Numbered from the stretch's first letter, positions 31,886-40,974 are shown. The stretch: 64,000 nucleotides of DNA from Streptomyces cucumeris (GCF_024295805.1 NZ_JANCLX010000011.1:124001-188000); one strand, 5' to 3'. Notes: generated by a model not told the origin, from the letters alone. A program made the numbers and translations.

Positions 31886-33340
31886 GTGACCAGCGTCATT
31901 CCCAAGGGTCTGGGCGAACAGGCCCGTGCGCTGGCCGGTGGCGAGGTGTCCTCCCGCGCCCTGGTCGAACAGGCGCTGGAGCGCATCGCCGCGACGCAGG
32001 GAACCCTCAACGCCTTCCGCCGGATCCGGACCGAGGCCGCGCTGCGCGAGGCCGACGAGGCGGACCGGCGGCTGGCGGCGGGGGAGCGGGCACCGCTGCT
32101 GGGGGTGCCGATCGCGATCAAGGACGATACGGATCTGGCGGGGGAGCCGACGGCGTTCGGCTGCCCCGGGGAGTTTCCCCTCAAGGCCGAGGACGGTGAG
32201 GTCGTCCGGCGGCTGCGGGCGGCCGGCGCGGTGATCGTCGGCAAGACCAACACCCCCGAGCTGGGCCAGTGGCCCTTCACCGAGGGCCCGGCCTTCGGCG
32301 ATACCCGCAACCCCTGGAACCCCGCGCACACCCCCGGCGGCTCCTCCGGCGGCGCCGCGGCCGCCGTCGCCGCCGGGCTGGTCCCCGCCGCGCTGGGCTC
32401 GGACGGTGCGGGTTCGGTGCGGATCCCCGCCGCCTGGACCCATCTGGTGGGCATCAAGCCGCAGCGCGGCCGGATCTCCACCTGGCCGGACCCCGAGGCG
32501 TTCAACGGCATCACCTGCAACGGCCCGCTGGCCCGCACGGTCGCGGACGCCGCCCTGCTGCTGCACGCCGCCAGCGGCAACCATGAAAGCGACCTCCACC
32601 GGCCCGAGCCGGTGGACGTGCTGTCCGCGGTGGGCCGCGACCCGGGGCGGCTGCGGATCGCGCTCTCGCTCAAGCCCGCGTTCACCGGGACGCCCAAGGA
32701 GCTGGATCCGGTGGTCGAGGCCGCGGTGCGGCGGCTCGCGGAGCGGCTGGCCGCTCTCGGCCACGACGTGGTCGAGGCCGAGCCGCGCTACGGGATGGTC
32801 GGGCTCGCCTTCCTGCCGCGCGCCACCGCCGGGATCCGCGAATGGGCCGCGCGGGTGCCGGACCAGGCCCTGCTGGACGTCCGCACCCAGGCCGCCGCCC
32901 GCCACGGACGGATGCTCGGCGGCGGTCCGCTGCGCTGGGCGCGCGCCGCGGAGCTGCGGCTGCACCGCCGGGTCGGCGCCATCTTCCACCGGCATGGATT
33001 CGATGTGGTGCTGGCCCCGACGACCGCCACCCCGCCGCTGCGGATCGGGGCGATGTCCGGGCTCTCCGGATGGCGCACCGACCGCGCGATGATCGCGGCC
33101 TGCCCCTACGCCTGGCCGTGGAACGTCCTGGGATGGCCGGGGGTGAACGTGCCGGCCGGGTTCGCCGACGCCGGCAACACCCTGCCGCTGGGAGCCCAGC
33201 TCCTCGGCCCGGCGAGCAGTGAGCCCCGTCTCATTTCGCTGGCCGCTCAGCTCGAGGCCGACCGGCGCTGGTTCGAACACTGGCCCCAGCTCGCGGGGCG
33301 ATCGGCCGGTCGGACGGACCCGGCGGCCCCCGGTTCATAA
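31886..33340 (+). CDS. Amidase (amidase signature family)
   Basis: 484 residues. The Ser-cisSer-Lys triad is visible: Lys in PIAIKDDTDLAG, the cis-serine in TPGGSSGGAAAA, the nucleophile in GSDGAGSVRIPAAW. C-terminal segments (LAPTTATPPLRIG, WNVLGWPGVNVPAG) are also typical. It hydrolyses small amides; the substrate cannot be inferred. The tandem gatCAB arrangement is absent, so it is not the GatA subunit. GTG 31886 follows GAGGAGG. Confidence 0.9.
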   Translation: MTSVIPKGLGEQARALAGGEVSSRALVEQALERIAATQGTLNAFRRIRTEAALREADEADRRLAAGERAPLLGVPIAIKDDTDLAGEPTAFGCPGEFPLKAEDGEVVRRLRAAGAVIVGKTNTPELGQWPFTEGPAFGDTRNPWNPAHTPGGSSGGAAAAVAAGLVPAALGSDGAGSVRIPAAWTHLVGIKPQRGRISTWPDPEAFNGITCNGPLARTVADAALLLHAASGNHESDLHRPEPVDVLSAVGRDPGRLRIALSLKPAFTGTPKELDPVVEAAVRRLAERLAALGHDVVEAEPRYGMVGLAFLPRATAGIREWAARVPDQALLDVRTQAAARHGRMLGGGPLRWARAAELRLHRRVGAIFHRHGFDVVLAPTTATPPLRIGAMSGLSGWRTDRAMIAACPYAWPWNVLGWPGVNVPAGFADAGNTLPLGAQLLGPASSEPRLISLAAQLEADRRWFEHWPQLAGRSAGRTDPAAPGS

Positions 33341-33400
33341 CGGAGCGAAGTCCTCCGTTGCGGCCACGGGCGCGGAAGATCGTTACTACACTCCCGCCAC

Positions 33401-33721
33401 ATGGTGAAGAAGGTGACCGCGAAGCGACGGCGGAGAAAACAGAACGGGCAGATATTCGTCAACGCCTCCGGCGGCCGGAGGCAGCTCCTCCGGCTCGTCG
33501 CGCTGGCGGTCGGCTGTGTCTGCCTCGGCTATCTGCTGCTGCTGGCCGCGGCCCTGTCCGGGGTGATCGGGAAGGACGAGAAGGCGCCGCCCGCGACCTT
33601 TGAGCGGTCCACCACCGGCAGTGCTCCGGCCGCCGGGCCCTGGTCCGGCGCACACCTCCACGGCGCCGGGGTGTCCGCGCCCCTTGCCACGGCCCCCGCC
33701 ACCGGAGGCAGCCCCTGGTGA
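33401..33721 (+). CDS. Small basic single-pass membrane protein
   Basis: 106 residues: a strongly basic cytoplasmic start (KKVTAKRRRRKQ), one membrane helix (LVALAVGCVCLGYLLLLAAAL) and a Pro/Ala/Ser-rich outer tail. Its stop overlaps the GTG start of the glycosyltransferase gene (GTGA), so it is the first gene of the operon. It may be an accessory subunit of the polysaccharide synthase; this is inference from coupling. Not recognised as a named family. Confidence 0.75.
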   Translation: MVKKVTAKRRRRKQNGQIFVNASGGRRQLLRLVALAVGCVCLGYLLLLAAALSGVIGKDEKAPPATFERSTTGSAPAAGPWSGAHLHGAGVSAPLATAPATGGSPW

Positions 33722-35805
33722 GCCGGCACGCACTCCGGCCCCCGCCGCGCGGCCACTGGCTGCTGCTGATCATCGTCATCTCCGCGGTCGCCGCCGCGCT
33801 GGTCTTCGAGGGCTGGACCACCCACGAGGTCGCCTCCGAGCAGACCCGCAAGCCCTGCACCCACCCCATCCCGAAGGCGGCCGACACCGGCGAGCCGGTG
33901 GTCCGCATCGCCGGGAACACGGTGGAGACGGCCGGGATGCCGGCCCGTACCGTCGCCCTGACCTTCGACGGGGGCCCCAACTCCGTATGGACCCCACGTC
34001 TGCTCGACCTGCTGCGTGAGCACCGCGCGCACGCCACCTTCTTCGTCTCCGGCGCCCAGGCGGTCCGCCACCCGGAGCTGGTGCGCCGGATCCGCGCCGA
34101 GGGACATGAGCTCGGCTCGCTCACCTATACCGGATCCGACCTCGGCTCGGTCTCCGGACCGCGCACCCGGCTGGAGCTCTCGCTCACCCAGACCGCACTC
34201 GCCGGCACCGCCGGTGTCACCACCAAACTCCTGCGGCTGCCGCTGACCACCCAGGCGGACACCCTCTGCGGCGGTGAGTGGACCGCCGCACGGCGCGCCG
34301 CCGCACAGGGCTACCTCGTGGTCGCGGCCGACCGGCCGCTGCGCAAACCGGAACGGGGCGTCGTCCGGCAGTACAGCCAGACGGACACCGCCTACGGCCA
34401 GGTGAAGAAGCTCCTCCGGAACCGGAAGGTCGAGAAGTTCGCCACCGTGTCCGAGGGGCTCGGCCAGGCCCCGGCCAACTCCCCGGCGTCCACCGTCGGC
34501 CACTGGCAGGGCAAGGCGCTGATCCAGGTCCAGGGCATCGGACACACCTTCGTCGACGCCATGACCTGGGTGCTGGGCATCGCCGGGGTGCTGGCCCTGC
34601 TGCGGCTGCTGCTGCTCCTCTTCCTCGCGCGGACCCACGTCCGGCGGCTGCACCGCTTCCGGCCCGGCTCGCCCTGGCTGCGCGAGGTGAACGAACCGGT
34701 GACGGTCCTGGTCCCCGCGTACAACGAGGAGGCGGGGATCGAGTCCACCGTGCGGTCGCTGCTCGCCTCCACCCACCGGCAGCTCCAGGTCATCGTCATC
34801 GACGACGGGTCGACGGACCGCACCGCGGATCTCGCCACCCGGATCGACGACCCCCGGGTGATGGTGATCCGGCAGCGCAACGCGGGCAAGGCCGCCGCCC
34901 TCAACAACGGACTGGTCCACGCGCAGCACGACATCGTGGTCATGGTCGACGGCGACACCGTCTTCGAACCGGAGGCCATCCACCAGCTCGTCCAGCCGCT
35001 CGCCCACCCCGCCATCGGCGCCGTCAGCGGCAACACCAAGGTCGGCAACCGCCGTCGGCTGCTGGGCCGTTGGCAGCACCTGGAGTACGTCTTCGGGTTC
35101 AACCTCGACCGCCGGATGTACGAGGTCCTGGAGTGCATGCCCACCGTCCCCGGCGCCATCGGCGCCTTCCGCCGGGACGCGCTGCTGGGGGTCGGCGGCG
35201 TCAGCGAGGACACCCTCGCCGAGGACACCGACCTCACCATGGCCCTGTGGCGGGCGGGCTGGCGGGTGGTCTACGAGGAGTCCGCCATCGCCTGGACCGA
35301 GGTCCCCACCTCGATGCGGCAGTTGTGGCGGCAGCGCTACCGCTGGTGCTACGGCACCCTCCAGGCCATGTGGAAGCACCGGCGCGCCCTCACCGAGGTC
35401 GGCCCGGCCGGACGCTTCGCCCGCCGTGCGCTGCCGTATCTCTTCCTCTTCCAGGTCGTGCTGCCGCTGATGGCGCCCATCGTGGACGTCTTCGCCGTGT
35501 ACGGCGTGCTGTTCGCCGATCCGCTGTCGTCCATCGGGGTGTGGTTCGCCTTCCTCGTGGTGCAGCTCCTCGGCGCCGGATACGCGCTGCGGCTGGACAA
35601 GGAGCGGCTGCGGGAGCTGTGGGCGATGCCGCTCCAGCTCTTCGTCTACCGGCAGTTGATGTACCTGGTGATCATCCAGTCCGTGGTCAGCGCCCTGTTC
35701 GGCACCCGGCTGCGCTGGCACCGCATGCAGCGCTCCGGTTCCGCGGGCGACCAGCTGACCTCCGAACCGGCCGGGCGCCACCACGAGCGCCTGCCGTCCA
35801 AGTGA
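33718..35805 (+). CDS. Processive GT2 fused to a degenerate NodB deacetylase domain
   Basis: 695 residues. An N-terminal helix (WLLLIIVISAVAAALVF) precedes a NodB-type domain at about 75-270 that keeps the fold (VALTFDGGP, HATFFVSGAQAVRHPELV) but has lost the metal ligands: TFDDGP is TFDGGP (82-87), and the HTYTH-type motif is LTYTG (135-139). A helix at about 285 leads to a GT2 domain with all catalytic motifs: DDGS at 362, DGD at 411, TLAEDTD around 500, QRYRW at 539. Three C-terminal helices form the export channel. It probably makes and extrudes a hexosamine polymer. It overlaps the upstream gene and is 17 bp from the LCP gene. Confidence 0.9.
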   Translation: MSRHALRPPPRGHWLLLIIVISAVAAALVFEGWTTHEVASEQTRKPCTHPIPKAADTGEPVVRIAGNTVETAGMPARTVALTFDGGPNSVWTPRLLDLLREHRAHATFFVSGAQAVRHPELVRRIRAEGHELGSLTYTGSDLGSVSGPRTRLELSLTQTALAGTAGVTTKLLRLPLTTQADTLCGGEWTAARRAAAQGYLVVAADRPLRKPERGVVRQYSQTDTAYGQVKKLLRNRKVEKFATVSEGLGQAPANSPASTVGHWQGKALIQVQGIGHTFVDAMTWVLGIAGVLALLRLLLLLFLARTHVRRLHRFRPGSPWLREVNEPVTVLVPAYNEEAGIESTVRSLLASTHRQLQVIVIDDGSTDRTADLATRIDDPRVMVIRQRNAGKAAALNNGLVHAQHDIVVMVDGDTVFEPEAIHQLVQPLAHPAIGAVSGNTKVGNRRRLLGRWQHLEYVFGFNLDRRMYEVLECMPTVPGAIGAFRRDALLGVGGVSEDTLAEDTDLTMALWRAGWRVVYEESAIAWTEVPTSMRQLWRQRYRWCYGTLQAMWKHRRALTEVGPAGRFARRALPYLFLFQVVLPLMAPIVDVFAVYGVLFADPLSSIGVWFAFLVVQLLGAGYALRLDKERLRELWAMPLQLFVYRQLMYLVIIQSVVSALFGTRLRWHRMQRSGSAGDQLTSEPAGRHHERLPSK

Positions 35806-35822
35806 ACGGGGTGAGGAGAACC

Positions 35823-37085
35823 ATGACCGACCAGTGGACGTACGACCCGACTGACCCCGGGTACTACGCGCCGCACCAGGGCAACCACTACGTGCCGTAC
35901 GAGGGCGACCACTACGTACCGCACCAGGGCGACCATTACGTGCCGCATGAAGGCGACCACTACGCGCCGTACGCGGACAGCGCCCTTCCGCCACAGCGGC
36001 AACAGCCGGTGCCGCTACGGGAGATACCACCGGATCCGTACCGCCCGCGTGAGGAAAGCGGGAGCGACGGGGACGACGGGGGAGACGGGACCGCTCCCCG
36101 CCGCCGGTGGCCCCGGCGGCTGCGGCGGACGGTGGTCGTCGTGCTCGCGCTGGCCCTCGCCGGGGCCGGTACCGCCTACGGCTGGGCCACGTCCCAGCTC
36201 AACACCGACGTCGATCTGAGCCGCGTCGAGGACCGCCCCGCGAAGGGCGAGGGCACCAACTACCTGATCGTCGGCTCCGACAGCCGGGACGGGCTCTCCA
36301 GCAAGGACAAGAAGGATCTGACCACCGGCTCGGCCGAGGGCCGCCGCACCGACTCGATGATGGTGCTGCACACCGGGGCCCATGGCAGCACGCTGATGAG
36401 CCTGCCGCGCGACTCCTGGGTGACCCTCCCGCCGTTCACCTACCCCATGACCGGCAAACGCCCCGGGGCGGCGAAGAACAAGCTCAACGCCGCGTTCTCG
36501 CTCGGCGGTCCCGAACTGCTGGTGCGGACCGTGGAGCACAACACCGGACTGCGGATCGACCACTACGCGGAGATCGGCTTCGCGGGCTTCGTGAACGTCG
36601 TCGACTCGGTCGGCGGGGTCCCGATGTGTCTCGACCGGGCCATCAAGGACAAGAAGTCGGGCGCCGATCTGAAGGCCGGGTGCCAGACCCTGGACGGCGC
36701 CCAGGCGCTGGCCTTCGTCCGCCAGCGCCACCAGGAGGCCAAGGGCGACCTCGGCCGGAGCGCGAATCAGCAGAAGTTCCTGTCCGCCCTCGCGAAGAAG
36801 GCCGCGGAGCCGGGCCAGGTCCTGGTGCCGTGGAAGGTCTTCCCGACCGTGGGGGCCGGTCTGGACACCCTCATCGTGGACAAGGACATGAACCTGCCGA
36901 CGCTCAAGTCCATGTTCCAGGCGATGCAGGGCGTCGCGGGCGGGTCCGGGAGGCAGCTGAACGTGCCCGTGGCGAGCCTCGGCTTCCCGACGTCCAAGGG
37001 CAGCGCGGTGAAGTGGGACGACAGGCGCGCGAAGCGGCTCTTCGAGCAGTTGCGGACCGACCGGCCGGTGGGCCCTACTGGGTGA
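35823..37085 (+). CDS. LytR-CpsA-Psr (LCP) family ligase with N-terminal repeats
   Basis: 420 residues. The cytoplasmic N terminus carries four 8-residue repeats (HQGNHYVP, YEGDHYVP, HQGDHYVP, HEGDHYAP; residues 18-49), then an acidic stretch and one membrane helix (VVVVLALALAGAGTAYGWA). The LCP catalytic domain follows: NYLIVGSDSRDG, RRTDSMMVLHTG, SLPRDSWVTLP, FAGFVNVVDSVGGVPMC, ALAFVRQRH. LCP enzymes transfer lipid-linked polymers to peptidoglycan. Its place after the GT2 suggests that it attaches that polymer. ATG 35823 follows GAGGAGA. Confidence 0.92.
   Translation: MTDQWTYDPTDPGYYAPHQGNHYVPYEGDHYVPHQGDHYVPHEGDHYAPYADSALPPQRQQPVPLREIPPDPYRPREESGSDGDDGGDGTAPRRRWPRRLRRTVVVVLALALAGAGTAYGWATSQLNTDVDLSRVEDRPAKGEGTNYLIVGSDSRDGLSSKDKKDLTTGSAEGRRTDSMMVLHTGAHGSTLMSLPRDSWVTLPPFTYPMTGKRPGAAKNKLNAAFSLGGPELLVRTVEHNTGLRIDHYAEIGFAGFVNVVDSVGGVPMCLDRAIKDKKSGADLKAGCQTLDGAQALAFVRQRHQEAKGDLGRSANQQKFLSALAKKAAEPGQVLVPWKVFPTVGAGLDTLIVDKDMNLPTLKSMFQAMQGVAGGSGRQLNVPVASLGFPTSKGSAVKWDDRRAKRLFEQLRTDRPVGPTG
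35874..35969 (+). repeat. 24-bp x 4 coding repeat in the LCP gene
   Basis: Four tandem units encode (H/Y)(Q/E)G(N/D)HY(V/A)P. Units differ mostly at synonymous sites or Gln/Glu and Asn/Asp, so the repeat is maintained at the protein level. Confidence 0.9.
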
Positions 37086-37938
37086 AGAAGGACGGCGGGT
37101 GGGTGGGGTCGGCCGAGCAGAGGAACAGCCCGGCGTGGCCGCCCCGCCCCACCGTCATCCCCGTCGGCTCGCGCGCCGCGGTGAACTCCGCGGTCCCCGG
37201 CACCAGATGACGCTCCTCCAGCGGCCACCAGCGGTCGGGCTCGTGTCCGCCCAGGAACTCATAGGTGTCGAACTGGAGGAACAGCGCGAGCGGCCGGCCG
37301 CAGTCACCGCAGTCCAGCGCCGCCGGCAGATCGGTCGTCGCCCAGCCCATCGCGCCGCCCAGTTTGCAGCCGGGGACCGTGGACACCTCCTCGTACCACT
37401 CGCCGAGTCCGTCCCCCAGCCCGCCGGGCAGCTCCTCGTACCAGGGGTACTCCACCATCCGCTCCGGCCGCAGCACACAGGGCCGCGGCACCATGTCCTC
37501 GTCGTGCGCGTCACCGGTGCCCGGTTCCCCGGCGGAGGGTTCCCGAACGGCGGTGATCTCCGCGGTCCGCCGCCAGAACACCCGGCAGGACTGGCCCCAG
37601 CCCTCGGGGTGCGGCTGGTCGTGCCAGTCGGTGCACCACAGCACCTGGACCAGATCGGTGCCGGCCGGAAAGGGGATCTCGGGGAAGTCGGCCGCGGTGA
37701 GCTGGGCCACCGCGGCCATCGGGTACGGCCCGAGGGGACGGCCGTTCACATCCCGGTGGTCCGCGCAGTGCGGCCAGGGCTCACCGGCGGGCCAGTACAG
37801 CGGTCCGCCCAGATGACTGTCCGTCACTCCGGGGGTGCCGCGCCGCGGATGCAGCCGCACGGTGGTGCGGGCGTACGGGGCGAGCCCGGGACGGAGCCGG
37901 ACCGGATCGACGGAGGGCGCGGCGGTGGTGAGGGCCAT
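37075..37938 (-). CDS. DUF1963/YwqG-like hypothetical protein
   Basis: 287 residues. HLGGPLYWPAGEPWPHC, PMAAVAQLTAADFPEIPFP, LVQVLWCTDW, KLGGAMGW, ALFLQFDTYEFLG and GLFLCSADPTHPPSFFTQ fit the YwqG/DUF1963 pattern. Cysteines in CADH and CGDCG may bind zinc. Function unknown. The 3' end overlaps the convergent LCP gene by 11 bp. Confidence 0.7.
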   Translation of the reverse strand: MALTTAAPSVDPVRLRPGLAPYARTTVRLHPRRGTPGVTDSHLGGPLYWPAGEPWPHCADHRDVNGRPLGPYPMAAVAQLTAADFPEIPFPAGTDLVQVLWCTDWHDQPHPEGWGQSCRVFWRRTAEITAVREPSAGEPGTGDAHDEDMVPRPCVLRPERMVEYPWYEELPGGLGDGLGEWYEEVSTVPGCKLGGAMGWATTDLPAALDCGDCGRPLALFLQFDTYEFLGGHEPDRWWPLEERHLVPGTAEFTAAREPTGMTVGRGGHAGLFLCSADPTHPPSFFTQ

Positions 37939-38014
37939 CGGGGCAGTCTCGCACCCGGGCCCGCCGCGGCCGGCGGCCGCCCCGCGGCCCGGCTGCGGAC
38001 ATGGCCTACGGGGC

Positions 38015-38755
38015 TTACGGGGCCAGGATGTCCAGCTCGCGCAGCGCCCCCACGGTGATCTCGCGGGTGTACGCCTCGGCCCGCTCCGCGTCCCGTTCGC
38101 GGACCGCCTCGGCGACCCGTACGTGCAGGGTGACCGCCTCGGGGTCGGGGTCGGTGAACATCACCTCGTGCTCGGTGCGGCCGGTCAGCACCGCGGCGAC
38201 CACATCGCCGAGCCGCGCGAACATCTCATTGCCGGAGGCGCGCAGGATCACCCGGTGGAACGCGATGTCGTGCACCAGGTATCCGGCGAGCTGCTGTCCG
38301 CGTGAGGTGGCCACCATGCCGAGGGCGTGCTCGGTCAGCTCGGCGCATTGCTCGGGGGTGGCGTGCTCGGCGGCCAGCGCCGCCGCGGCCGGTTCGATCG
38401 ACGACCGCAGCGCGGTCAGCGAGCGGAGCTGGCGGGGGCGGTCGGGACCGGCCAGCCGCCAGCGGATGACCTGCGGATCGAAGACGTCCCAGTCCTCCGC
38501 GGGGCGCACCGTCACCCCGACCCGGCGCCGGGACTCCACCAGGTGCATGGACTCCAGGACCCGCACCGCCTCCCGTACGACCGTGCGCGACACTTCGAAC
38601 CGCTGCTCCAGCTCATCGGTGCGCAGCACGGTCCCCGGCGGACAGTCCCCCGAGGTGATCGCGGGCCCGAGGGTCTGCAGCACCCGGGCGTGCGGCCCCC
38701 GCCCCTTGGACCCCTGATCATCCGGCCCCTGGTTGTCCGGCCCCTGGTTGTCCAT
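38015..38755 (-). CDS. gntR: FadR-subfamily GntR regulator of gluconate genes
   Basis: 246 residues. After a repeat-derived start (DNQGPDNQGPDDQGS), a winged HTH is seen: DELEQRFEVSRTVVREAVRVLESMHLVE. The C-terminal FCD helical domain (RSLTALRSSIEPAAAALAAE, DIAFHRVILRASGN, DPEAVTLHVRVAEAV) has the His/Asp residues typical for metal and ligand binding. It is divergent from gntK, with palindromes between them, so gluconate-responsive repression of gntK-gntP is likely. Confidence 0.9.
   Translation of the reverse strand: MDNQGPDNQGPDDQGSKGRGPHARVLQTLGPAITSGDCPPGTVLRTDELEQRFEVSRTVVREAVRVLESMHLVESRRRVGVTVRPAEDWDVFDPQVIRWRLAGPDRPRQLRSLTALRSSIEPAAAALAAEHATPEQCAELTEHALGMVATSRGQQLAGYLVHDIAFHRVILRASGNEMFARLGDVVAAVLTGRTEHEVMFTDPDPEAVTLHVRVAEAVRERDAERAEAYTREITVGALRELDILAP
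38721..38750 (-). repeat. 15-bp tandem repeat at the gntR start
   Basis: TCCGGCCCCTGGTTG occurs twice (38721-38735, 38736-38750), directly after the ATG complement, encoding NQGPD twice. Confidence 0.9.
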
Positions 38756-38801
38756 GGGATCAGCCTACGTGCCCCACCCGGACCAAATAAGTATGACTTT
38801 T

Positions 38802-38829
38802 GAGTCACGGACTCTTGAATACGTCGTAT
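38802..38829. promoter_or_regulatory. Probable GntR operators upstream of gntK
   Basis: GAGTC-ACG-GACTC (38802-38814) and ATACG-T-CGTAT (38819-38829) are perfect palindromes in the divergent promoter. Between them TTGAAT (38815-38820) could be a -35, with TTGAGT (38838-38843) as a weak -10. The second palindrome is of the size FadR-type regulators use. Confidence 0.6.
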
Positions 38830-38888
38830 CTGTGAGGTTGAGTGTGCCGCGGCGCCGAGGTCGACGAAGACAGCGAGGTTTCACCGCA

Positions 38889-39404
38889 ATGCACGTCCCC
38901 CAGGTAGTTGTCGTCATGGGAGTGTCCGGAACGGGCAAGACCACGGTCGGGCCGCTGCTGGCCGACCGGCTCGGCGTGCCGTACGCCGAGGCCGACGACT
39001 TCCACCCGCCCGCCAACATCGCCAAGATGTCGGCCGGGACCCCGCTGGACGACGAAGACCGCAGGCCCTGGCTCGACGCCATCGGCGCCTGGGCCCGGGA
39101 CCACGCCGCGGGCGGCGGGGTGGTGAGCTGCTCCGCCCTCAAACGCGGCTACCGGGACCGGCTGCGCGCGGCCAATCCCGAGGTGGTCTTCCTCCATCTG
39201 ACCGGCGACCGCGCACGGATCGCCGAGCGGATCAAGGCCCGCAAGGGCCACTTCTTCTCCGACCGGATGCTCGACTCCCAGCTCGACACGCTCCAACCGC
39301 TGGAGCCGGACGAGAACGGTATGGCCGTGGACATCTCCCCGGAGCCCGAGGCCATCGCCGAGCGGGCCGCCGCCGAGCTGCGGCGGCGCATCGCGCAGAA
39401 CTGA
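38889..39404 (+). CDS. gntK: Gluconokinase
   Basis: 171 residues. P-loop VVVMGVSGTGKTTVGPLLA at the N terminus, AEADDFHPPANIAKMSAGTP (gluconate-binding segment), VSCSALKRGYRDRLR and GHFFSDRMLDSQLDTLQP. It phosphorylates gluconate to 6-phosphogluconate for the pentose phosphate pathway. The ATG at 38889 is preceded by CGAGGTTTCACCGCA. It is the first gene of gntK-gntP. Confidence 0.95.
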   Translation: MHVPQVVVVMGVSGTGKTTVGPLLADRLGVPYAEADDFHPPANIAKMSAGTPLDDEDRRPWLDAIGAWARDHAAGGGVVSCSALKRGYRDRLRAANPEVVFLHLTGDRARIAERIKARKGHFFSDRMLDSQLDTLQPLEPDENGMAVDISPEPEAIAERAAAELRRRIAQN

Positions 39405-39427
39405 CACCGCTACGTAAGGAACACCCC

Positions 39428-40825
39428 GTGACCAGACTCAGCGTCGAGATGCTGGCAGCGGAGACCGTCGAGCCGATCACCTCGGCCGGTCACGCACAGC
39501 TCGGGATCGCCGTCCTCCTCGGCATCGCCGTCATCGTCCTGCTCATCACCACGTTCAAGCTGCACGCGTTCCTGTCGCTGACCATCGGCTCACTGGTGCT
39601 GGGCGCCGCGGCCGGGGCGCCGCTGGACAAGGCGATCACCAGTTTCACGGCCGGACTCGGCACCACGGTCGCGGGTGTCGGGGTCCTGATCGCGCTGGGC
39701 GCGATACTCGGCAAACTGCTCGCCGACTCCGGCGGTGCCGACCAGATCGTCGACACCATCCTGGCGAAGGCGAGCGGCCGGGCCATGCCCTGGGCGATGG
39801 CGCTGATCGCGGGACTGATCGGACTGCCGCTGTTCTTCGAGGTCGGCATCGTGCTGCTGATCCCCGTCGTACTGCTGGTCGCCAAGCGCGGCAACTACTC
39901 CCTGATGCGCATCGGCATCCCGGCGCTCGCGGGCCTGTCCGTGATGCACGGCCTGGTGCCGCCGCACCCCGGTCCGCTGGCCGCGATCGACGCCGTCCAC
40001 GCCAACCTGGGCGTCACCCTGGCCCTCGGGGTGCTGGTCGCGCTGCCCACCGTGGTCATCGCCGGACCGCTGTTCGCCCGGTACGCCGCCCGCTGGGTGG
40101 ACATCACCCCGCCGGACCGGATGATCCCGCAGCGTCCCTCGGAGGACCTGGAGCGGCGGCCGGGCTTCACCGCCACCGTGGCCACCGTGCTGCTGCCGGT
40201 GGTGCTGATGCTGGGCAAGGCGCTCACCGACATCGTGGTGGACGACCCGGAGGCCGGGGTCCAGCGCGCCATGGACGTCATCGGCTCGCCCCTGATCGCG
40301 CTGCTGGCCGCGGTGATCGTCGGGATGTTCACGCTCGGCCGGGCCGCGGGCTTCACCAAGGAGCGGATCACCACCACCGTGGAGACCTCGCTCGCCCCTA
40401 TCGCCGGGATCCTGCTGATCGTCGGCGCGGGCGGCGGTTTCAAGCAGACGCTCATCGACATCGGCGTCGGTCAGATGGTCCTGGACTTCTCCAAGGACTG
40501 GAACATCTCCGCACTGTTGCTGGCCTGGCTGATCGCGGTCGCCATCCGGCTGGCGACCGGCTCGGCGACGGTGGCCACCATCTCCGCCGCGGGTCTGGTG
40601 GCACCGCTGGCCGCCGATATGTCCACCACCCACACGGCCCTGCTGGTGCTGGCCATCGGCGCCGGTTCGCTCTTTTTCAGCCATGTGAACGACGCGGGGT
40701 TCTGGCTGGTCAAGGAGTACTTCGGGATGAGCGTGGGGCAGACCCTGCGGACCTGGTCGGTGATGGAGACCATCATCTCGGTGACCGGACTCGGCTTTGT
40801 GATGCTGCTCTCGCTGGTGCTCTGA
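39428..40825 (+). CDS. gntP: Gluconate permease
   Basis: 465 residues and about 12 membrane helices. The family signatures are GLPLFFEVGIVLLIPV, VMHGLVPPHPGPLAAI, LIVGAGGGFKQTLIDIGVG, RLATGSATVATISAAGLVAP and FFSHVNDAGFWLVKEYFG. It is a GntP-type proton symporter that imports gluconate for gntK. The start is GTG 39428, with AAGGAAC upstream. It lies 23 bp after gntK. Confidence 0.95.
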   Translation: MTRLSVEMLAAETVEPITSAGHAQLGIAVLLGIAVIVLLITTFKLHAFLSLTIGSLVLGAAAGAPLDKAITSFTAGLGTTVAGVGVLIALGAILGKLLADSGGADQIVDTILAKASGRAMPWAMALIAGLIGLPLFFEVGIVLLIPVVLLVAKRGNYSLMRIGIPALAGLSVMHGLVPPHPGPLAAIDAVHANLGVTLALGVLVALPTVVIAGPLFARYAARWVDITPPDRMIPQRPSEDLERRPGFTATVATVLLPVVLMLGKALTDIVVDDPEAGVQRAMDVIGSPLIALLAAVIVGMFTLGRAAGFTKERITTTVETSLAPIAGILLIVGAGGGFKQTLIDIGVGQMVLDFSKDWNISALLLAWLIAVAIRLATGSATVATISAAGLVAPLAADMSTTHTALLVLAIGAGSLFFSHVNDAGFWLVKEYFGMSVGQTLRTWSVMETIISVTGLGFVMLLSLVL

Positions 40826-40974
40826 CCCGCTCCGAAACCTTCCGCGGAACATCCGGCGGAAAAACATCCGCATGGAGCACATCCATCGGCCCCTGTCGCG
40901 CGTCATCAAGTGGAGCGGCATTGCTATGCCGCCGTACGGCAGGGGCATTTGGAGTATATATCTTGAGATACGGC

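Noticed and set aside
33718..34600. Functional polysaccharide deacetylase
   Set aside because: Family fold is present, but metal-ligand residues in TFDDGP and HxxxH are replaced, so activity is not claimed.
34278..35822. The upstream part of a long + frame merging with the LCP gene
   Set aside because: The part before ATG 35823 is the wrong-frame translation of the GT2 gene (Arg/Ala/Pro-rich). LCP similarity begins only after 35823.
35874..35969. CRISPR-like array
   Set aside because: The units are contiguous 24-bp coding repeats without spacers, inside the LCP gene.
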